Assembly (NCBI GenBank): GCA_965153355.1
Contig: OZ231127.1
Coordinates: 27,280,001-27,344,000 of the forward strand
Direction: 5' to 3'
Length of the DNA: 64,000 bases
Source of the DNA: Flaccisagitta enflata
Taxonomy: Eukaryota > Chaetognatha > Sagittoidea > Aphragmophora
Shown here: in pieces, positions 1 to 11,781 of the stretch
How the letters are laid out: the number at the start of each line of letters is the position of its first letter
Numbering within the stretch: position 1 is the stretch's first letter
Program-made: the position numbers and the translations under genes
Notes under the pieces: model-generated
What the model was told of the DNA's origin: nothing
Seen by the model: the letters and a program-made list of their open reading frames with translations, nothing else
Database searches by the model: none

Positions 1-36
<36 letters not shown>

Positions 37-42
37 CGTCTC
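1..42. repeat. (TC)n microsatellite at window edge
   Basis: A TC dinucleotide run with one CTT and one CCG interruption. It probably continues to the left of the window. Confidence 0.9.
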
Positions 43-269
43 TACAGTAATATTGCTAGCAATTGAATTAGCTACAACTTATATCGCTTACATCGCTTGT
101 TCGGCCCTTGTTAGGAGGCTCATTGATAAGCTATATTCACACTGAACATTAAGATATTAGGATATCTGTTGTGTGTACACTATGCATGCCCCCATTATCT
201 TAAGTGTAGACGGGATTATCTCTTTTTGTTTTCAGTCTTATTTGGTTTTATTGTGTGTTTTTTTCTCTT

Positions 270-455
270 AACAAGGCCATAAACACGGCTACCGAAGTCG
301 CGTGCGGGTGGGCAGGGGCGGTGATAAAAAAGGCTAACAAAAGCATATTGGAAGGAGCAGTAGTGCAAAACCGCCCGTAAATGCCAAAAAAAGCTAACGG
401 TGACAGACCAACTGACATAGCGGGTTATACAGTGGAGTCACATGCACGCGACTAA
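270..455 (+). mobile_element. HL-1 element copy
   Basis: Starts ACAAGGCC, followed by an AAGTCGCGTGCGGGTGGGC block and a GAAGGAGCAG block. It ends with a diverged hairpin, AGTCACATGCACGCGACT, then AAA. The tetranucleotide core is short and degenerate (ACAGACCAACTGACA). This is the same layout as the well-preserved copies at 29383 and 61648. It looks like a non-autonomous, Helentron-associated element with no coding capacity. Confidence 0.7.
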
Positions 456-626
456 AGATATATTCGTCCTTCACATTTCAGACGGTGATTACAGCATCAA
501 ACCATCTGCCACGTGGGCGCAGTGTGTCGTCAACAATCCAAACAGCAATTCTGCGGCTGCTCAACTCGGCGTCTCTCTTCTTTTCCTGCCCATGTTGCTC
601 TTCGGCTTTCTTTGGAAATGAAGAGA

Positions 627-820
627 ACAAGGCTAGATACATGGTCAATACCAGTCGCGGACGAGTGGACAAGCATGTTTTCGAACTTTCCCACTGAATC
701 AAACGGACCAACGGACCGATGGACCGATAGACCGATGGACTAATAGACCAACTTTCGATAGACCAACGTTTCAATGGACGAAAAAAGCCTCTTTTAGAGT
801 CGCGAGTCCACGACTAAAAA
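627..820 (+). mobile_element. HL-1 element copy
   Basis: Starts ACAAGGCTAGATACATGG, then CCAGTCGCGGACGAGTGG. The core is GGACCAACGGACCGATGGACC. The end is GAGTCGCGAGTCCACGACT followed by AAAAA. The GTCGCGGAC word near the start matches one arm of the terminal hairpin, as in other copies. Confidence 0.7.
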
Positions 821-1139
821 CCGATATGCCTCCTGATTTTGTAGCGAGGATAATTTCTTGTCCACTCCATTTTTCCCTCTTTTTGCCCTCTTTATTTTCT
901 TTCTTTCTTTTGATCGGTTTTTCGTTACATGTCATGTGGTTTCCTAGTAATTGTTTTCTCCATCCTCATCTCTCTCCACCCAGGGCTCGGCAAAATTTTT
1001 AGCTGCTTACAAGCTTGATTTTCCTGATACTTTCTGCCTATAAGATTTTGGATACTAGAGGAAAAGCAATTTCATTTATGATGGGCATATTTGTTTCTGT
1101 GGTTACAAGTTACAACTACTGATACTCTGACAAAATAAG

Positions 1140-1202
1140 ACTATTGAAAAAAACAACAATTACAACAACAACAACAACAACAACAACAGCAACAACACAC
1201 TT

Positions 1203-1233
<31 letters not shown>

Positions 1234-1258
1234 GATTAACAACAACAACAACAACAAT
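1140..1258 (+). repeat. (CAA)n microsatellite
   Basis: Two CAA runs separated by a short linker with GCAACAACACACTT. The surrounding DNA, 830-1527, shows no supportable gene. Confidence 0.85.
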
Positions 1259-1527
1259 GATACAATACCTTGTAATCAAAATTTGCAATTGATTTTATTT
1301 CTGTTGTACGGTTGCTGCTTATTTGTATCAATCTACCACTTCATTGTAGATTAAATGAACAAACCTTACAATGTTACTTTATCAGGAAGATTCTTACTCT
1401 TGGATCCATTGCAGATGATCTACATTTTAGAAACGATAAGGAACAAATGGTAATCAGTGAATCAAAGTTTTTTTTTCTTTTCAGAAAGCGATAAAAGGGA
1501 TAAAACTGACTCTCAGTTAGAAAAGCA

Positions 1528-1679
1528 TTAGTCTTCGCATGCAGAGCACAATTGGGTAGGCGCTTTGCATTTTCTGTTCTTGGGACAAGATTTCTTGAAA
1601 CCACCTTCGGAATCGCAACCAAGAAGAACCACACAACCACATGAGTCAGGGACAAAAACAGGCCTCTTACCACGGGGAC
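1528..1679 (-). CDS. terminal exon of the cysteine-rich gene
   Basis: The acceptor is the end of a (CT)n tract reading CTCTCAG on the minus strand. Two bases complete a Cys codon left open by exon 2212-2316, followed by 49 residues and TAA at 1528-1530. The peptide starts PRGKRPVFVPDSCGC and ends CSACED, with seven cysteines of its own. Beyond the acceptor the frame runs only into the Leu/Ser translation of the CT repeat, which marks the exon edge. Confidence 0.65.
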
Positions 1680-1681
1680 CT

Positions 1682-1767
<86 letters not shown>

Positions 1768-4700
1768 GCCAAAGAGCTTTACCAATTATCTGTCTGAATT
1801 ATTTGTGTTGGTATTAACTTTTTTTCCCATTACAAAAAAATAAATCTTCCTACCTGAAAAACAAGCATTGACTTTGGAAGAGCGGTGTTATTAACTTATT
1901 AATCTAGGTATAACAATCAGTTGGGTCTTTTTACAAGATTTTCTTTTTTGCAATTCTTCAAATGCCATCAATCTGGGCCTGGCGCTAGGCCGGGAGCTTG
2001 GCCTGGTTCTGGGCTTAGGCCTAGGCCAGGGGTCAATGGCCTATTTAGTTACAAAGCAAATATCTTTCAAGGTTAATGCTTGATTTTTATGTTAAGATTC
2101 TTACCATTTTTGAACTTTCTATCATCTATTATCAACCATTTACCTATTTTTATCTACCTTCATTTCATTCAATTAATTCTATCATCTAGAGCTTTCGTTC
2201 AATATCCCTACATCGTTTGATTGGTGGACAAGGGGCTCGTTGACAGGTGACTTTGGCGCATCGACATTCATCCTGGAAGACGGCAATTGTGTGACATCGT
2301 GGACATTCAATCTTTTCTGTGATGATAGAAAAAAATCATTATCAATAAATGTCAATCATCGACAATCAGGGGTATTACATTGCATAAACTTAAATCAGGT
2401 TATGCTATCTTGCTAAAAAGTTTATGGACAAGATTGAATACAGTCCATTTATTCATCAATGAATACATTAAACATTTGTAAGACAAAACGGGTGTATCTT
2501 CCCACAGCTAAAGCGCCCAACAGCTAAAATTTTTTCATGACAGATTGGCCCAAGAGCTGAAATAATTTTTTAGCTTTGCAGCCAATTTTGAAGTATTTCA
2601 TTTCTAAATATAGTATCAGAAAAAGTGGTCTAACCTCTAAAATTTCTATCAGTGATTGGCCTAAGTTCTAAAAAAAAGAGGAAGGATGAGAATGATAAAA
2701 GGGAACGAAAAAGGTTTAAAGCTTTATTTGAAACAATACACATATCAAGTTTCATCCTTTTACACATGTTTTTTTTTTTGCTGATACTATTCTTTAAATA
2801 TACAATACAGTTGGGCTTTACTAGAGGGCATTTGAAGGGACCATGCAATTTCATGTCTTTTAATGAAACTGCTTTATTCTAATTCAAAAAAAGATTACAG
2901 TCTCTAAAAGGACAGAGTTGTAAACACTATAGATGGGCATGTATTAATAGCAGAAAATCACACAAAAGCCCCTTGAATGTTTATCATTTGATCAATTGAA
3001 CCTTCTCATTTTTTAACGAGGCCATTTTCAAGATGTTGCAGACATTAAGGTTTTTACTGGAATTGTGGTAGAGATACATCATGATATCAGAAAAACTACA
3101 AAAGATAGTTCATTATCAGGCCTGATTTTAGTGCGAGCCCGCGAGCCTGATGCTCTCTATTTTGCTTTAGGGCGCTCATGTTTTGCAAGCTCTAAGCCTT
3201 GCAGGCTCTCTCCCATTAGGATGAGCTCAAAGTGTTCAAACTGGTTGAGCAAAATACTTCAAAAAAATCCTAAAGTTATGAGTCATTTCTAAATTTTTAG
3301 ATTTTTAGATTTTTTAACACAATGAATCATCTTAGTGCTCATCTTTTAAATCATTAAACTATATAATCAGTAGCTTTAATTAGGATCCAAGCGGAAACAA
3401 TATTAAAATAATAATATTTAACAAAATATTCTTATTGGGCTCATGGTTTTCTTCTTGGGCTCTGTCAAATTGTTGGGAGCGAGCCTGACTGGCTCAGTCA
3501 AAAAAGTCAATAAAATCAGGCCTGTGTATCATGCTCTATCCAATGGTGCAATACCCATCCTTCTATGATGCTTAGGAGCAGAGATATTAAAAAAAAACAT
3601 ATTGTATGTCAGTAAACAGTAATTAGTTGTATATTCCATTTGCAATTTTTATTTTATTTTTTTTATTTATTCTATTTTGTTTTATTTTGTTTTATTCTGT
3701 TTTGTTTTATTCTGTTTTGTTTTATTGTATTTTATTTTATTTCTATCTATTTTGTTTCATTTTATTTCTATTTATTCTATTTTATTTTATTTTACTTCAT
3801 CCATTGACTTTATTCATATTCATTATTGTTGGTGTATGCTCTACCATCTACTGCACTTCAAGATTTCTTTTGTGTTTCGATTGCAGACTAGTGATCATCA
3901 GACATATTGTCCTCTTGTTTGTGTGTTTCTCCTTTGGTCCATCAATACATCTATCTCTGTTTCTCATATCCGTTGTTCAATTCTGTTTCTTAGTGCCTTC
4001 CTCTTTTTTAGACATCAGGTTCAATTCTGTTTCTTAGTGCCTTCCTCTTTTTTAGACATCAGGCGCTTACTTTTTAGGTGTCAGGCGCATTTAGATTTTC
4101 AAACTATGCCAATGCTTTTAGTTTCAAATTGGCCTCAAGTCTAAAATTTTTTTTTAGCACTCAGGCCAAAATCATTTTTAGACATCAGGCCACTGGAATA
4201 ATTTAGCTTTCAGGCGCTTCCCCCAGACAGAACTAGTATTCTGTCCGACCTTCCTGGGCATTAACTTTGGCTATTTGGAGCCTAGGCATGCTTCCATTAA
4301 GTGATTGAATGTAAGATGGAGTTAAGTTCTTCTACACCTTTAGAACGATTTTCTTGAGCCTGGACATGCAGCCACAACTGTAGCTTTTGCATCTGACTCT
4401 GTGACAATTTGATCAGATTGTTGTCTGGACTATTTGCAAGCCAACCTAATACCTACTTGAAGATAACATGACACCCTAGTCTGAACAAAAAGGCGCATTT
4501 GTCACTGACAATGTTGCGCTTGGAACTATGAAAATTTCAAATGCAATTTTTTCGCCATTTTCTACTAGGGGTAGCAATTTTGTTTTGCTTGTCATTTCTA
4601 AACGACTTAATCTAAAGCAATGCGGTTTGCGCCATTGGCTCGAAAATTCGATAAAGTTTCCAAACATCACCGATTTTCTTATGTTTGCATTATTCTTTAG

Positions 4701-6983
4701 GTAGTTACGCCCCATAATGCTTGTCCATATACATATTAGCGAGATAGTAATCACGAATCTGTGAAAACCATAGACACTGAATGACTGCGGTTAGGAGAAA
4801 GACCACAATCATCAAATTGGTTTTATTTTTCAAACTCGACAAAGTTTGGGTAAGCAGCTGAATTCATTTACATATGTATCATTGTTTATGCACTCGTCTG
4901 TCCACGAATCCGCCTTTGTGAGATATATCGTGATCGATTTACCCTGCATTAATTAACGGCACATTAACACCCCTAATTAACAAAATTAATAATAAAAGGC
5001 AAAAAAGCACCATTGATTAACGGTAGTTTTTATGCTGGTAAAAGCAGCTGTTAATTAACGGTATATAGGTACCAGTTAATTAACAGTGTAAAATTGCCCA
5101 TTTTTAACATATCAAAAATAAAAAAAATCATTATATAGATCAGTTTTTGTTGTTAATTAACACCAAAATTTGCTAAGAATTAACATTTTTTTATGTTTGA
5201 GAAATTTACTGAAAATAAGTGCCAAAGGTTGTTGTTGATTATCAGGTACCTATATGCTATTAATTCACATGCTGTTTTTGATGTAAATTAACACCACAGT
5301 TAACACAGTTAACACAGTTAACACAAAAAATATATAGATTATTAACAAATTGTTTAAAATATATAGTTTTTTTGTGTTAATTAATAATCATTTTTTATTG
5401 TTAATTAACAGGAATTTTGTAATGTAAATTAACATGATGTTTCTAAAAAATATAGATTTTCCAAAAAAGTTTTTAACAATAAGATTTTTTTGCTGATAAA
5501 GGTTTGTTATGATCAGGTACCTATATGCTGTTATTTAACATGCTGTTTTTTGTGGTAATTAACAACAAAAACAGTATGTTAATTAACAGCGTATAGGTAG
5601 CTGATCATAACAAACTTGTTGATTAACATATGAAAACATCATGTTAATTTATACTACAAAATTCTTGTTAATCAATAACAAAATATGATTGTTAATCAAC
5701 ACCAAAAAATTGTATATATTCAATGATTTGTTAATAACATATTTCTTTTTGTGTTAATTAATGGGTAAAAAATGGTGTTAATACTAAAAACAACATGTTA
5801 ATTAACAGCATATAGGTACTTGATCATAACAAACCTTTAACAGCAAAAAATTCTAATCATTAAAAATCATTAAAAATCTATATTTTTTTTGTGTTGATTA
5901 AAATATGAAAAATGATTGTTAATTAACACCTAAAAAATTTCATATTTTTAATAATTTGTTATTAATCTTTTTTTTTTTGTGTTAATTAAAAAGTGAAATG
6001 TGGTGTTAACACCAAAAACAGCAAGATAATTAACAGCATATAGGTTCCTGATCATAATAAACCTTAATCAGCAAAAAATTTTCATTGTTAAAAAATTTTT
6101 CTTGGAAAATTTATATTTTTTTGTGTTTATTAACATATGAAAACATCATGTTAATTCACATTACAAAATTCCTGTTAATTATCAATGAAAAATAATTGTT
6201 AGTTATTACAAAAAAATTGTATTTCTTTAACAATTTGTTAATAATCTATATTTTTCTTGTGTTAATTAACAGGTGAATTGAAGTGTTAATAAACATCAAA
6301 AACAGCATGTGAATTAACAGCATATAGGAACCTGATAATCAACAACAACCTTTTGCACTTATTTTCAGTAAATCTCTAAAAAAGAAAAAATATATTTTTC
6401 TTAGTTAATTTCCTGGTACCTATATAGAGTTAATTAACAGCGTTAAAGTACCGTTAATTACCATGACCTAAATTAGGGACGATATACCAGGCCTTTGTTG
6501 TTTTTAGTTGCGGACACGCAGCTCTGTAAGAGGCTTTGTCCGTTCGTTGGTATGTCGGTCCATTGGTCCATGGTGATTGAGTTGAAAAGTGGAAAAACGA
6601 GTATTTTTGATGCCTTTTGAGAATGTTTGCTAGTAGGGGTGGGGTTGGGGTGTGGATGGTGGATGGACGCCCCTTTCCACCCGTGCGCAACGATACTGTG
6701 ACCCCGCGTCACTTGTTCATCGTCAAGTGACAAATTTCACATCAAATTGAATGCCAAATAATTCTGAGCCGGAAATGATCAAAATTAGCATTTATGATTA
6801 TCGTTACTAGAAATCGTTACTTATCACCATTACTAATCACCATTTCTAATTACCGTTAGTAAAACATACCCTGTTTACCGTTGGATTTGTTGAGTCCATT
6901 CGGCTTCTACCTTGGACAAATGCCGGTGCCAAGGATACCAACCCAATAACAGAAAGAGTGACATAAACCAACAAATGATTCAT
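1528..6983 (-). CDS. small cysteine-rich secreted protein (spliced, partly reconstructed)
   Basis: Reverse-strand gene read from splice logic. The signal-peptide exon is 6870-6983. A tentative linker exon is 4338-4398. The two firm 3' exons are 2212-2316 and 1528-1679. With the linker the product would be about 143 residues: a cleavable signal peptide, a short pro-region, then a domain with 14 cysteines. The pattern (CPRC, then CRC, then CGC) and the PVFVPDSCGC stretch loosely recall von Willebrand factor type C-like or other small extracellular Cys modules; that is a resemblance only. It is likely secreted and disulphide-bonded, and its function is unknown. The two 3' exons meet at a split TGT codon. 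The signal exon ends in phase 0 but exon 2212-2316 needs phase 1, so at least one exon must lie between them, or the signal exon belongs to another gene. Introns hold the palindromic array at 4943-6469 and many repeats. Confidence 0.6.
1683..1770 (+). repeat. (AG)n then (ACAG)n microsatellite, part of a 3' splice site
   Basis: Pure AG for about 55 bp, followed by nine ACAG units. Read on the minus strand it is a CT-rich tract ending CTCAG immediately before the exon at 1679, so it would serve as the polypyrimidine tract of that exon. Confidence 0.9.
1968..2044. repeat. GGCCTGG/GGCCTAGG-rich imperfect palindromic patch
   Basis: A G+C-rich patch of about 75 bp in A+T-rich DNA, made of interleaved GGCCTGG, TAGGCC and GGCCAGG words. 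It lies in the intron between the two firm exons of the cysteine-rich gene. Its function is unknown. Confidence 0.4.
2212..2316 (-). CDS. internal exon of the cysteine-rich gene
   Basis: The acceptor on the minus strand is TTCTATCATCACAG. The 105-nt exon opens with two bases of a split codon, encodes 34 residues containing CPRCHT, DECRCAKVTC and APCPP, and ends with a lone T before GTAGGG. That T plus the GT opening the next exon gives TGT (Cys). Six cysteines in 34 codons, good splice signals and the phase agreement support it. Confidence 0.65.
3650..3800 (+). repeat. T-rich (TTTTA/TTTTG)n repeat
   Basis: Pentameric TTTTA and TTTTG units with scattered C. The Phe/Leu-rich open frames across it are by-products of the repeat. 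The flanking stretch 2400-4330 has no gene I can support. Confidence 0.7.
4002..4067 (+). repeat. 33-bp direct duplication
   Basis: TTCTGTTTCTTAGTGCCTTC and the following TCTTTTTTAGACATCAGG occur twice in a row, with further ACATCAGGC-type echoes to about 4215. It is a local tandem duplication in non-coding DNA. Confidence 0.6.
4338..4398 (-). CDS. tentative linker exon of the cysteine-rich gene
   Basis: This 61-nt segment lies between ATTGTCACAG and G|GTGTAG on the minus strand. It enters in phase 0 and leaves in phase 1, exactly what is needed to join the signal exon at 6870 to the exon at 2316. It would encode about 20 polar residues without cysteine. Short open segments like this are easy to find by chance. 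Confidence 0.25.
4943..6469. mobile_element. large palindromic TTAATTAACA repeat array
   Basis: About 1.5 kb of very A+T-rich DNA built from TTAATTAACA words and a recurring CATATAGGTACCTGATCATA box. The left half is largely inverted relative to the right: 5227-5290 pairs with 6287-6350 and 5512-5565 with 6008-6063, with a centre near 5788. The right half also contains direct repeats (around 5753, 5975 and 6257). The outer edges are TTAATTAACGG-type inverted ends. No ORF of note. It looks like a foldback or inverted-repeat transposon in the intron of the cysteine-rich gene. Confidence 0.7.
6501..6717 (-). mobile_element. HL-2 element copy
   Basis: Read on the plus strand: TTTTTAGTTGCGGACACGCA, a TCCGTTCGTTGG/GGTCCATTGG core, a GGGTGGGGTTGGGGTGTGG segment, then CCACCCGTGCGCAACG and CCCCGCGTCACTTGTT. 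This is the typical HL-2 layout, with a GTTGCG hairpin stem and a GTGACGCGG end. Confidence 0.8.
6870..6983 (-). CDS. signal-peptide exon (first coding exon, cysteine-rich gene?)
   Basis: The minus-strand ATG at 6983 opens 38 codons. They start MNHLLVYVTLSVIGLVSLA and continue through a plausible cleavage site after APAFVQG, ending at AACAGG|GTATGT, a good donor. It is a textbook secretory signal exon and too short to appear as a standalone ORF. Assignment to the gene ending at 1528 rests on strand, proximity and secretory logic only. Confidence 0.6.
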
Positions 6984-7099
6984 CTTGAATTGTGACGCTG
7001 GACAATAAAAAAATGTGTGTGAATGTCTGATTGTTATCTAGTGGCTTTAGTAATAAAGTTGTATGTATAAGTCGAATTGTAAATACGTCGGTTGGTCGT

Positions 7100-8600
7100 T
7101 CTGACTTTAGACCTCAAGGCAGGGATTTGAGCTTTAAAGCTGGAATATTAGTACACTGCGATGTATAGAAAAGATAGAAATTTTCCAATTGAACTTTCAC
7201 AGCATGAAAAAATCATGATTATTTAAGTATAACGGAAAGAGGTTTAAACAAGGGTTGCCCAGTTGCAGATAGTTAGGCTGGGGCAATAATGCAAACCAAG
7301 TATCTTACTGAAAAAAAATCACTAGAAAAGATTTGAAGTTTTGGTTTTGAATAAGGACTTTTCAAGATAACCATGGGCAAAAAAAGAAAATTGCACATTG
7401 CTTTTTTATACTTTAAATTGATGTGGCTTTTGAGAGAGTATATAAAATCTATGACTATCTTAAAGAGCTTCAAAAAATCTCTCATTTGAGTCGTTGAACG
7501 AAAACTTTGGAAGCTCTATTAATTTAAAAACAAAGTATCAAATTGAAATCACCATAAGTGCAATAAAAATGGCCGATTTTTGAAAGGTCTGTAAAGGATC
7601 AAAAATTCATCTGAACATAGCAAAATTCATGACACCTTGAAAGCCCTTCAAAAGATCTTTCATTTGAAATTTTGTGGGACCGCTAACTCAATGAATATGC
7701 AAATGAGAATGAGATTAGCAAAACCGCTTAATTTTGAAACTGCCCATGGTGTCTTTACAAAGTTCCATAAAAAATCACAGAAGACGTTGCCTGACATTGA
7801 TAAAAATTGAATTGATATTGGGAGAAATACAGGTCAACTAGCCCCTAAAATTTCATTGAAATCGATTGAGATCTTCTCTCATTACTACTCATCTAAAACA
7901 TTTCAGAAAGTCTAAGTGACAAATTCGCCCTTTTTTCATGAGGTGGCAATTTAGTTGTTAGCCCACTTAATCTCTCATATTTTCTAAAAGAATTGAGAAA
8001 AAATTTGCTGCATGGACTCAAATCAAAGATAATTTTGAGATGTTTCTACAATGCATTAATTTTAGGATGGTCCCAAGAATCTTTTGACCAAAACCTGTGC
8101 TCAAAGCTGTTGAAAAATTGGCCATTTTTATTGCACTCATGGTTATGACCAATATGAGGTTTTTTACTCACTTGAATCTATGGACTAAATGTCTTTGTTT
8201 GATTACCATTTCTAAATGGATTGACTTAAAAAGGTCTGCTTGGCGCCATTTTGTAGATATTGAATTATATTTTCATTTTCTCTTAAATTTTTTGTAGTTT
8301 CCTTCTGTCAGATGCATTTCATGTGCTTTTAAAGACAAAACTAAAACTATAGAATCTCTTCAATTGACAGATTACGACAATGCTCACTTCAATCTGTTGC
8401 CATTTCTAAACGAATTGAGCGACAACTTTCTACTTGGTCTATATTTGAAGAACTTTCGAATATCTTTCAAACATTCACTGATTTTTTATATTCATTTTAA
8501 AATTAAGCTGGTTAAAAGCATCAAAAAGTGCCATGTGCGGTTTTTTTTGCCCATGGTTAGGCTCTTATCTGATTCTATGCACCATACTGTATTGTAACAC
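7100..8600. repeat. diverged inverted-repeat region
   Basis: AGTGCAATAAAAATGGCC near 7556 is inverted at about 8112-8145. AACCATGGGCAAAAAAA near 7370 is inverted at about 8545-8562. The arms have drifted and contain indels. Words such as CATTTCTAAACG recur at 4595, 8400, 40690, 46505 and 53520, so this is probably an old dispersed element. No gene seen. Confidence 0.4.
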
Positions 8601-8639
8601 ATGAAATTTCAAGCCTTGATTTTGTGACTTGTGTATCAA

Positions 8640-8771
8640 GCTAAGCTGCGGACAGACATGCGGACTATCACCCTCATTCATTTCAGAAGATTGTTCTTTT
8701 TGCGAATTGTGTCCACTGCCTTGTTCCAGACAATACCTGAGTGACAGCGAAGGTACAACCAACCCAGAACA
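8640..8771 (+). CDS. candidate cysteine-rich exon
   Basis: One plus-strand frame reads SCGQTCG, then DCSFCELCPLPC, and ends at TAG (8771): six cysteines within about 24 codons. Possible acceptors are GTATCAAG|CTAAG or CAAGCTAAG|CTGCGG. A GAAG|GTACAA donor is also present, so it could be terminal or internal. The upstream frame is closed by TGA just before, as expected at an exon edge. I found no partner exon. The Cys spacing suggests an extracellular domain. Confidence 0.35.
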
Positions 8772-9111
8772 ATAGTGAAGACCGGATATTTTGGTCACAA
8801 TCATTCAGCAGCACAAGATTATTCATAACTTACCTTTGAGCACAAATTCTAAACTAAGATTTCCAGACAGTTTTATAGTAAGTTAAGTTTGTAAACCAAT
8901 ATTGGATAAAGAAAAAAAAGGGATAGAGAGGAAAGGATTTTCATTTGCCATTTAACTCCTCTCTTTATCAAATCATTTTATATCAAGTTTATTTTGAATT
9001 ATTTGTTCAAACGTTCAAACACTGTCATGTTTTTTTTTCTAATTCATGACAAATGACTGATAGCGTGTCAATCGACTTTCCTAAATTGCAAGCATGTGAC
9101 TTTACACGCTT

Positions 9112-9308
9112 TTCAGTCGCGTGCACGCGACTCTACAACCCGCTCTGTCCGTCGGTCGGTCGGTTTATCCGTCTGTAACACTTTGCTTTTTCGGCGTTTA
9201 CGGGCGGTTTTAGGTTTACTGCTCCTGCCAAACAACTTGGTTGGTCTATTTCATCACTGCCCCTGCCCACCCGCACGCGACTGGGGTAGCCGTGTTTCCG
9301 GCCTTGTT
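9112..9308 (-). mobile_element. HL-1 element copy, well preserved
   Basis: On the plus strand: TTCAGTCGCGTGCACGCGAC hairpin, CTCTACAACCCGCTCTGTCC, a GTCGGTCGGTCGG core, GCTCCTGCC, CACTGCCCCTGCCCACCCGC, ACGCGACTGGGG, ending CCGGCCTTGTT. Together with 61648 it is a good reference for the family. Confidence 0.85.
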
Positions 9309-9703
9309 TTCCTGGTGGTTGGTCTGGCCGCCTGTCTGTTGATTCAAAATATGAATCACGTCTCTAACAGCGAGTGAAAATCAATGTTTTTCCAGATTCT
9401 GTGGGAATAAAGCGCAGTGAAACGTAAAGTCAGTGAGATATCTTTCCCGGGGTTTAAGTCTGTTGTAGTAAAGAATGATGTTAACAACATGTTGTAACTC
9501 ATACTGCCATCACCTCTGAGCCAGTTGAGCCACTCCTTTTTCAGGCTCCCTTCCCGTCCCTCACCACCAGTCAAACCTCTATCGGGTCGTAAACACAAAT
9601 ATGTACCAATTACATAAATCCTGCTTTGGCACTCAAGCTGAATGGATGGGCTGACCAACCCACTGACTTATAGTAAAGTGGCTCAAGAAGAATTAATAAT
9701 GAA

Positions 9704-9832
9704 AACATGGCCAGATAAACGGCCTAGTCTCGTGCGGGTAAAACGTGGTTGATCAACCGACCAACCGACTGACTTATGGGCAGAAGGATGGACAAAACGA
9801 GGTGAAGAGTCGCGTTGCACGCGACCAAAAAA
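9704..9832 (+). mobile_element. HL-1 element copy, shortened
   Basis: The 5' block is degenerate (ACATGGCCAGATAAACGG, TCTCGTGCGGGT). The core is CAACCGACCAACCGACTGAC and the end is GAGTCGCGTTGCACGCGACC then AAAAAAA. The GGGCAGGGGC block is lost or displaced. Confidence 0.6.
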
Positions 9833-10049
9833 AGTCGTGATATCTTCATTCATAACATGTCTATTTCGAAGATTGGGTTGTCACTTCTCGTCATCTTTTG
9901 TTCAGACATTTTCAAACAAAAAGTGAAAATTTTGGAGTTTGCTGAAACGGAATGAATTCTTAAGAATTCCAGCAACTTTCTTGATCAAACGAAACTTAAA
10001 CGCGGTATGAAATTATGTCGCTTAGGCAAACTCAAATTTTTCACTTCAT

Positions 10050-10590
10050 CCACTACTGGCTTTATCATCCACAAGTGTCATCCTCATCCACTACTGTCAT
10101 TCTCATCCACTTCTGTCATTATCATCCATTACTGTTGTCGTCATTCATCGCTATCATCATCTATTACTGTCATCCTCATCCACTACTGTCTCTCTCATCC
10201 ACTACTGTCATCATCATCCACTTCTGTCATCATCATCCAATACTGGCATCGTCATTCATTAAAATCATCATCCACAACTGTCATTATCATCCACTACTGT
10301 CATCATCATCCACTTCTGTCATCCTCATCCACTTCTGTCATCATCATCCAATACCGACGTCGTCATTCATTGCTATCATCATCTACTACTGTCATTATCA
10401 TCCACTACTATCATCATCATCCACTACTGTCATCCTCATCCACTTCTGTCATTATCATCTAATAATGGCATCGTCATTCATCACTATCATCATCTACTAC
10501 TGTCATTATCATCCACTACTGTCTCCCTCGTTCACTACTGTCATTATCATCCAATACTGTCATAATCATCCAATACTATCATAGTCATCA
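10050..10590 (+). repeat. 19-bp minisatellite
   Basis: About 28 imperfect copies of CATCATCATCCACTACTGT. Because 19 is not a multiple of 3, every frame cycles through the same 19 codons, and the long His/Ser/Ile-rich open frames are by-products. A longer period is also visible, marked by GTCATTCAT variants. Confidence 0.85.
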
Positions 10591-10819
10591 ATGATGATTC
10601 ATCTTAAAAGATAGATTTTTTGTTGTGTATCTTCTCTTTCTAGAATATCTGTGTGTTTGTGCCTGTGTGTCTAAAACGGGGGGTTAGGATGTGAAGGTTG
10701 TGTGCCCCCGCTCAACCGACCGTGGAAATATTGAAATCCCGCGTTGCTCGTAGCTACATATGGAATCTCATCAGAACGTTTGTATTTTTACTCGAAGTCG
10801 GGGACTCGCAGGCTTTGTT

Positions 10820-11458
<639 letters not shown>

Positions 11459-11781
11459 TAATGTAGAAGAGGGATTGGACGCCCCTGCTCACATCTCCGT
11501 GATGATATTGTAAGCCCGCAATACTTCTTCACTACACTAGAGTAATTGATTTACCATTACACATATCTTTTTTTTAATCGGAAATTGAGTTGGCAGGAGA
11601 TGATGCTAGTCCTAATACTATTACAACTGTTATTGGGGGTTCACTGCTTTTTAATTGCATCTGTATTTTGAGTGAGATTCAAAAATTTTGACGCATTGTT
11701 GTTGGTACCCCAGGGGTACTTGTTTCTTTGCACTTTTGTTTGAACTTTCAATGGGTCTGTTTTTAGTCACAGACAATCGCG

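Noticed and set aside
1374-1772. 132-residue minus-strand ORF overlapping the terminal exon
   Set aside because: An out-of-frame shadow; the frame giving the cysteines also fits the splice phase.
3627-4144. 136-155-residue Phe/Leu-rich plus-strand ORFs
   Set aside because: Product of the TTTTA/TTTTG repeat running on into a local 33-bp duplication; the hydrophobicity reflects T-richness.
10007-10584. 151- and 189-residue plus-strand ORFs
   Set aside because: A 19-bp minisatellite without stop codons in its unit; every frame gives the same cycle.
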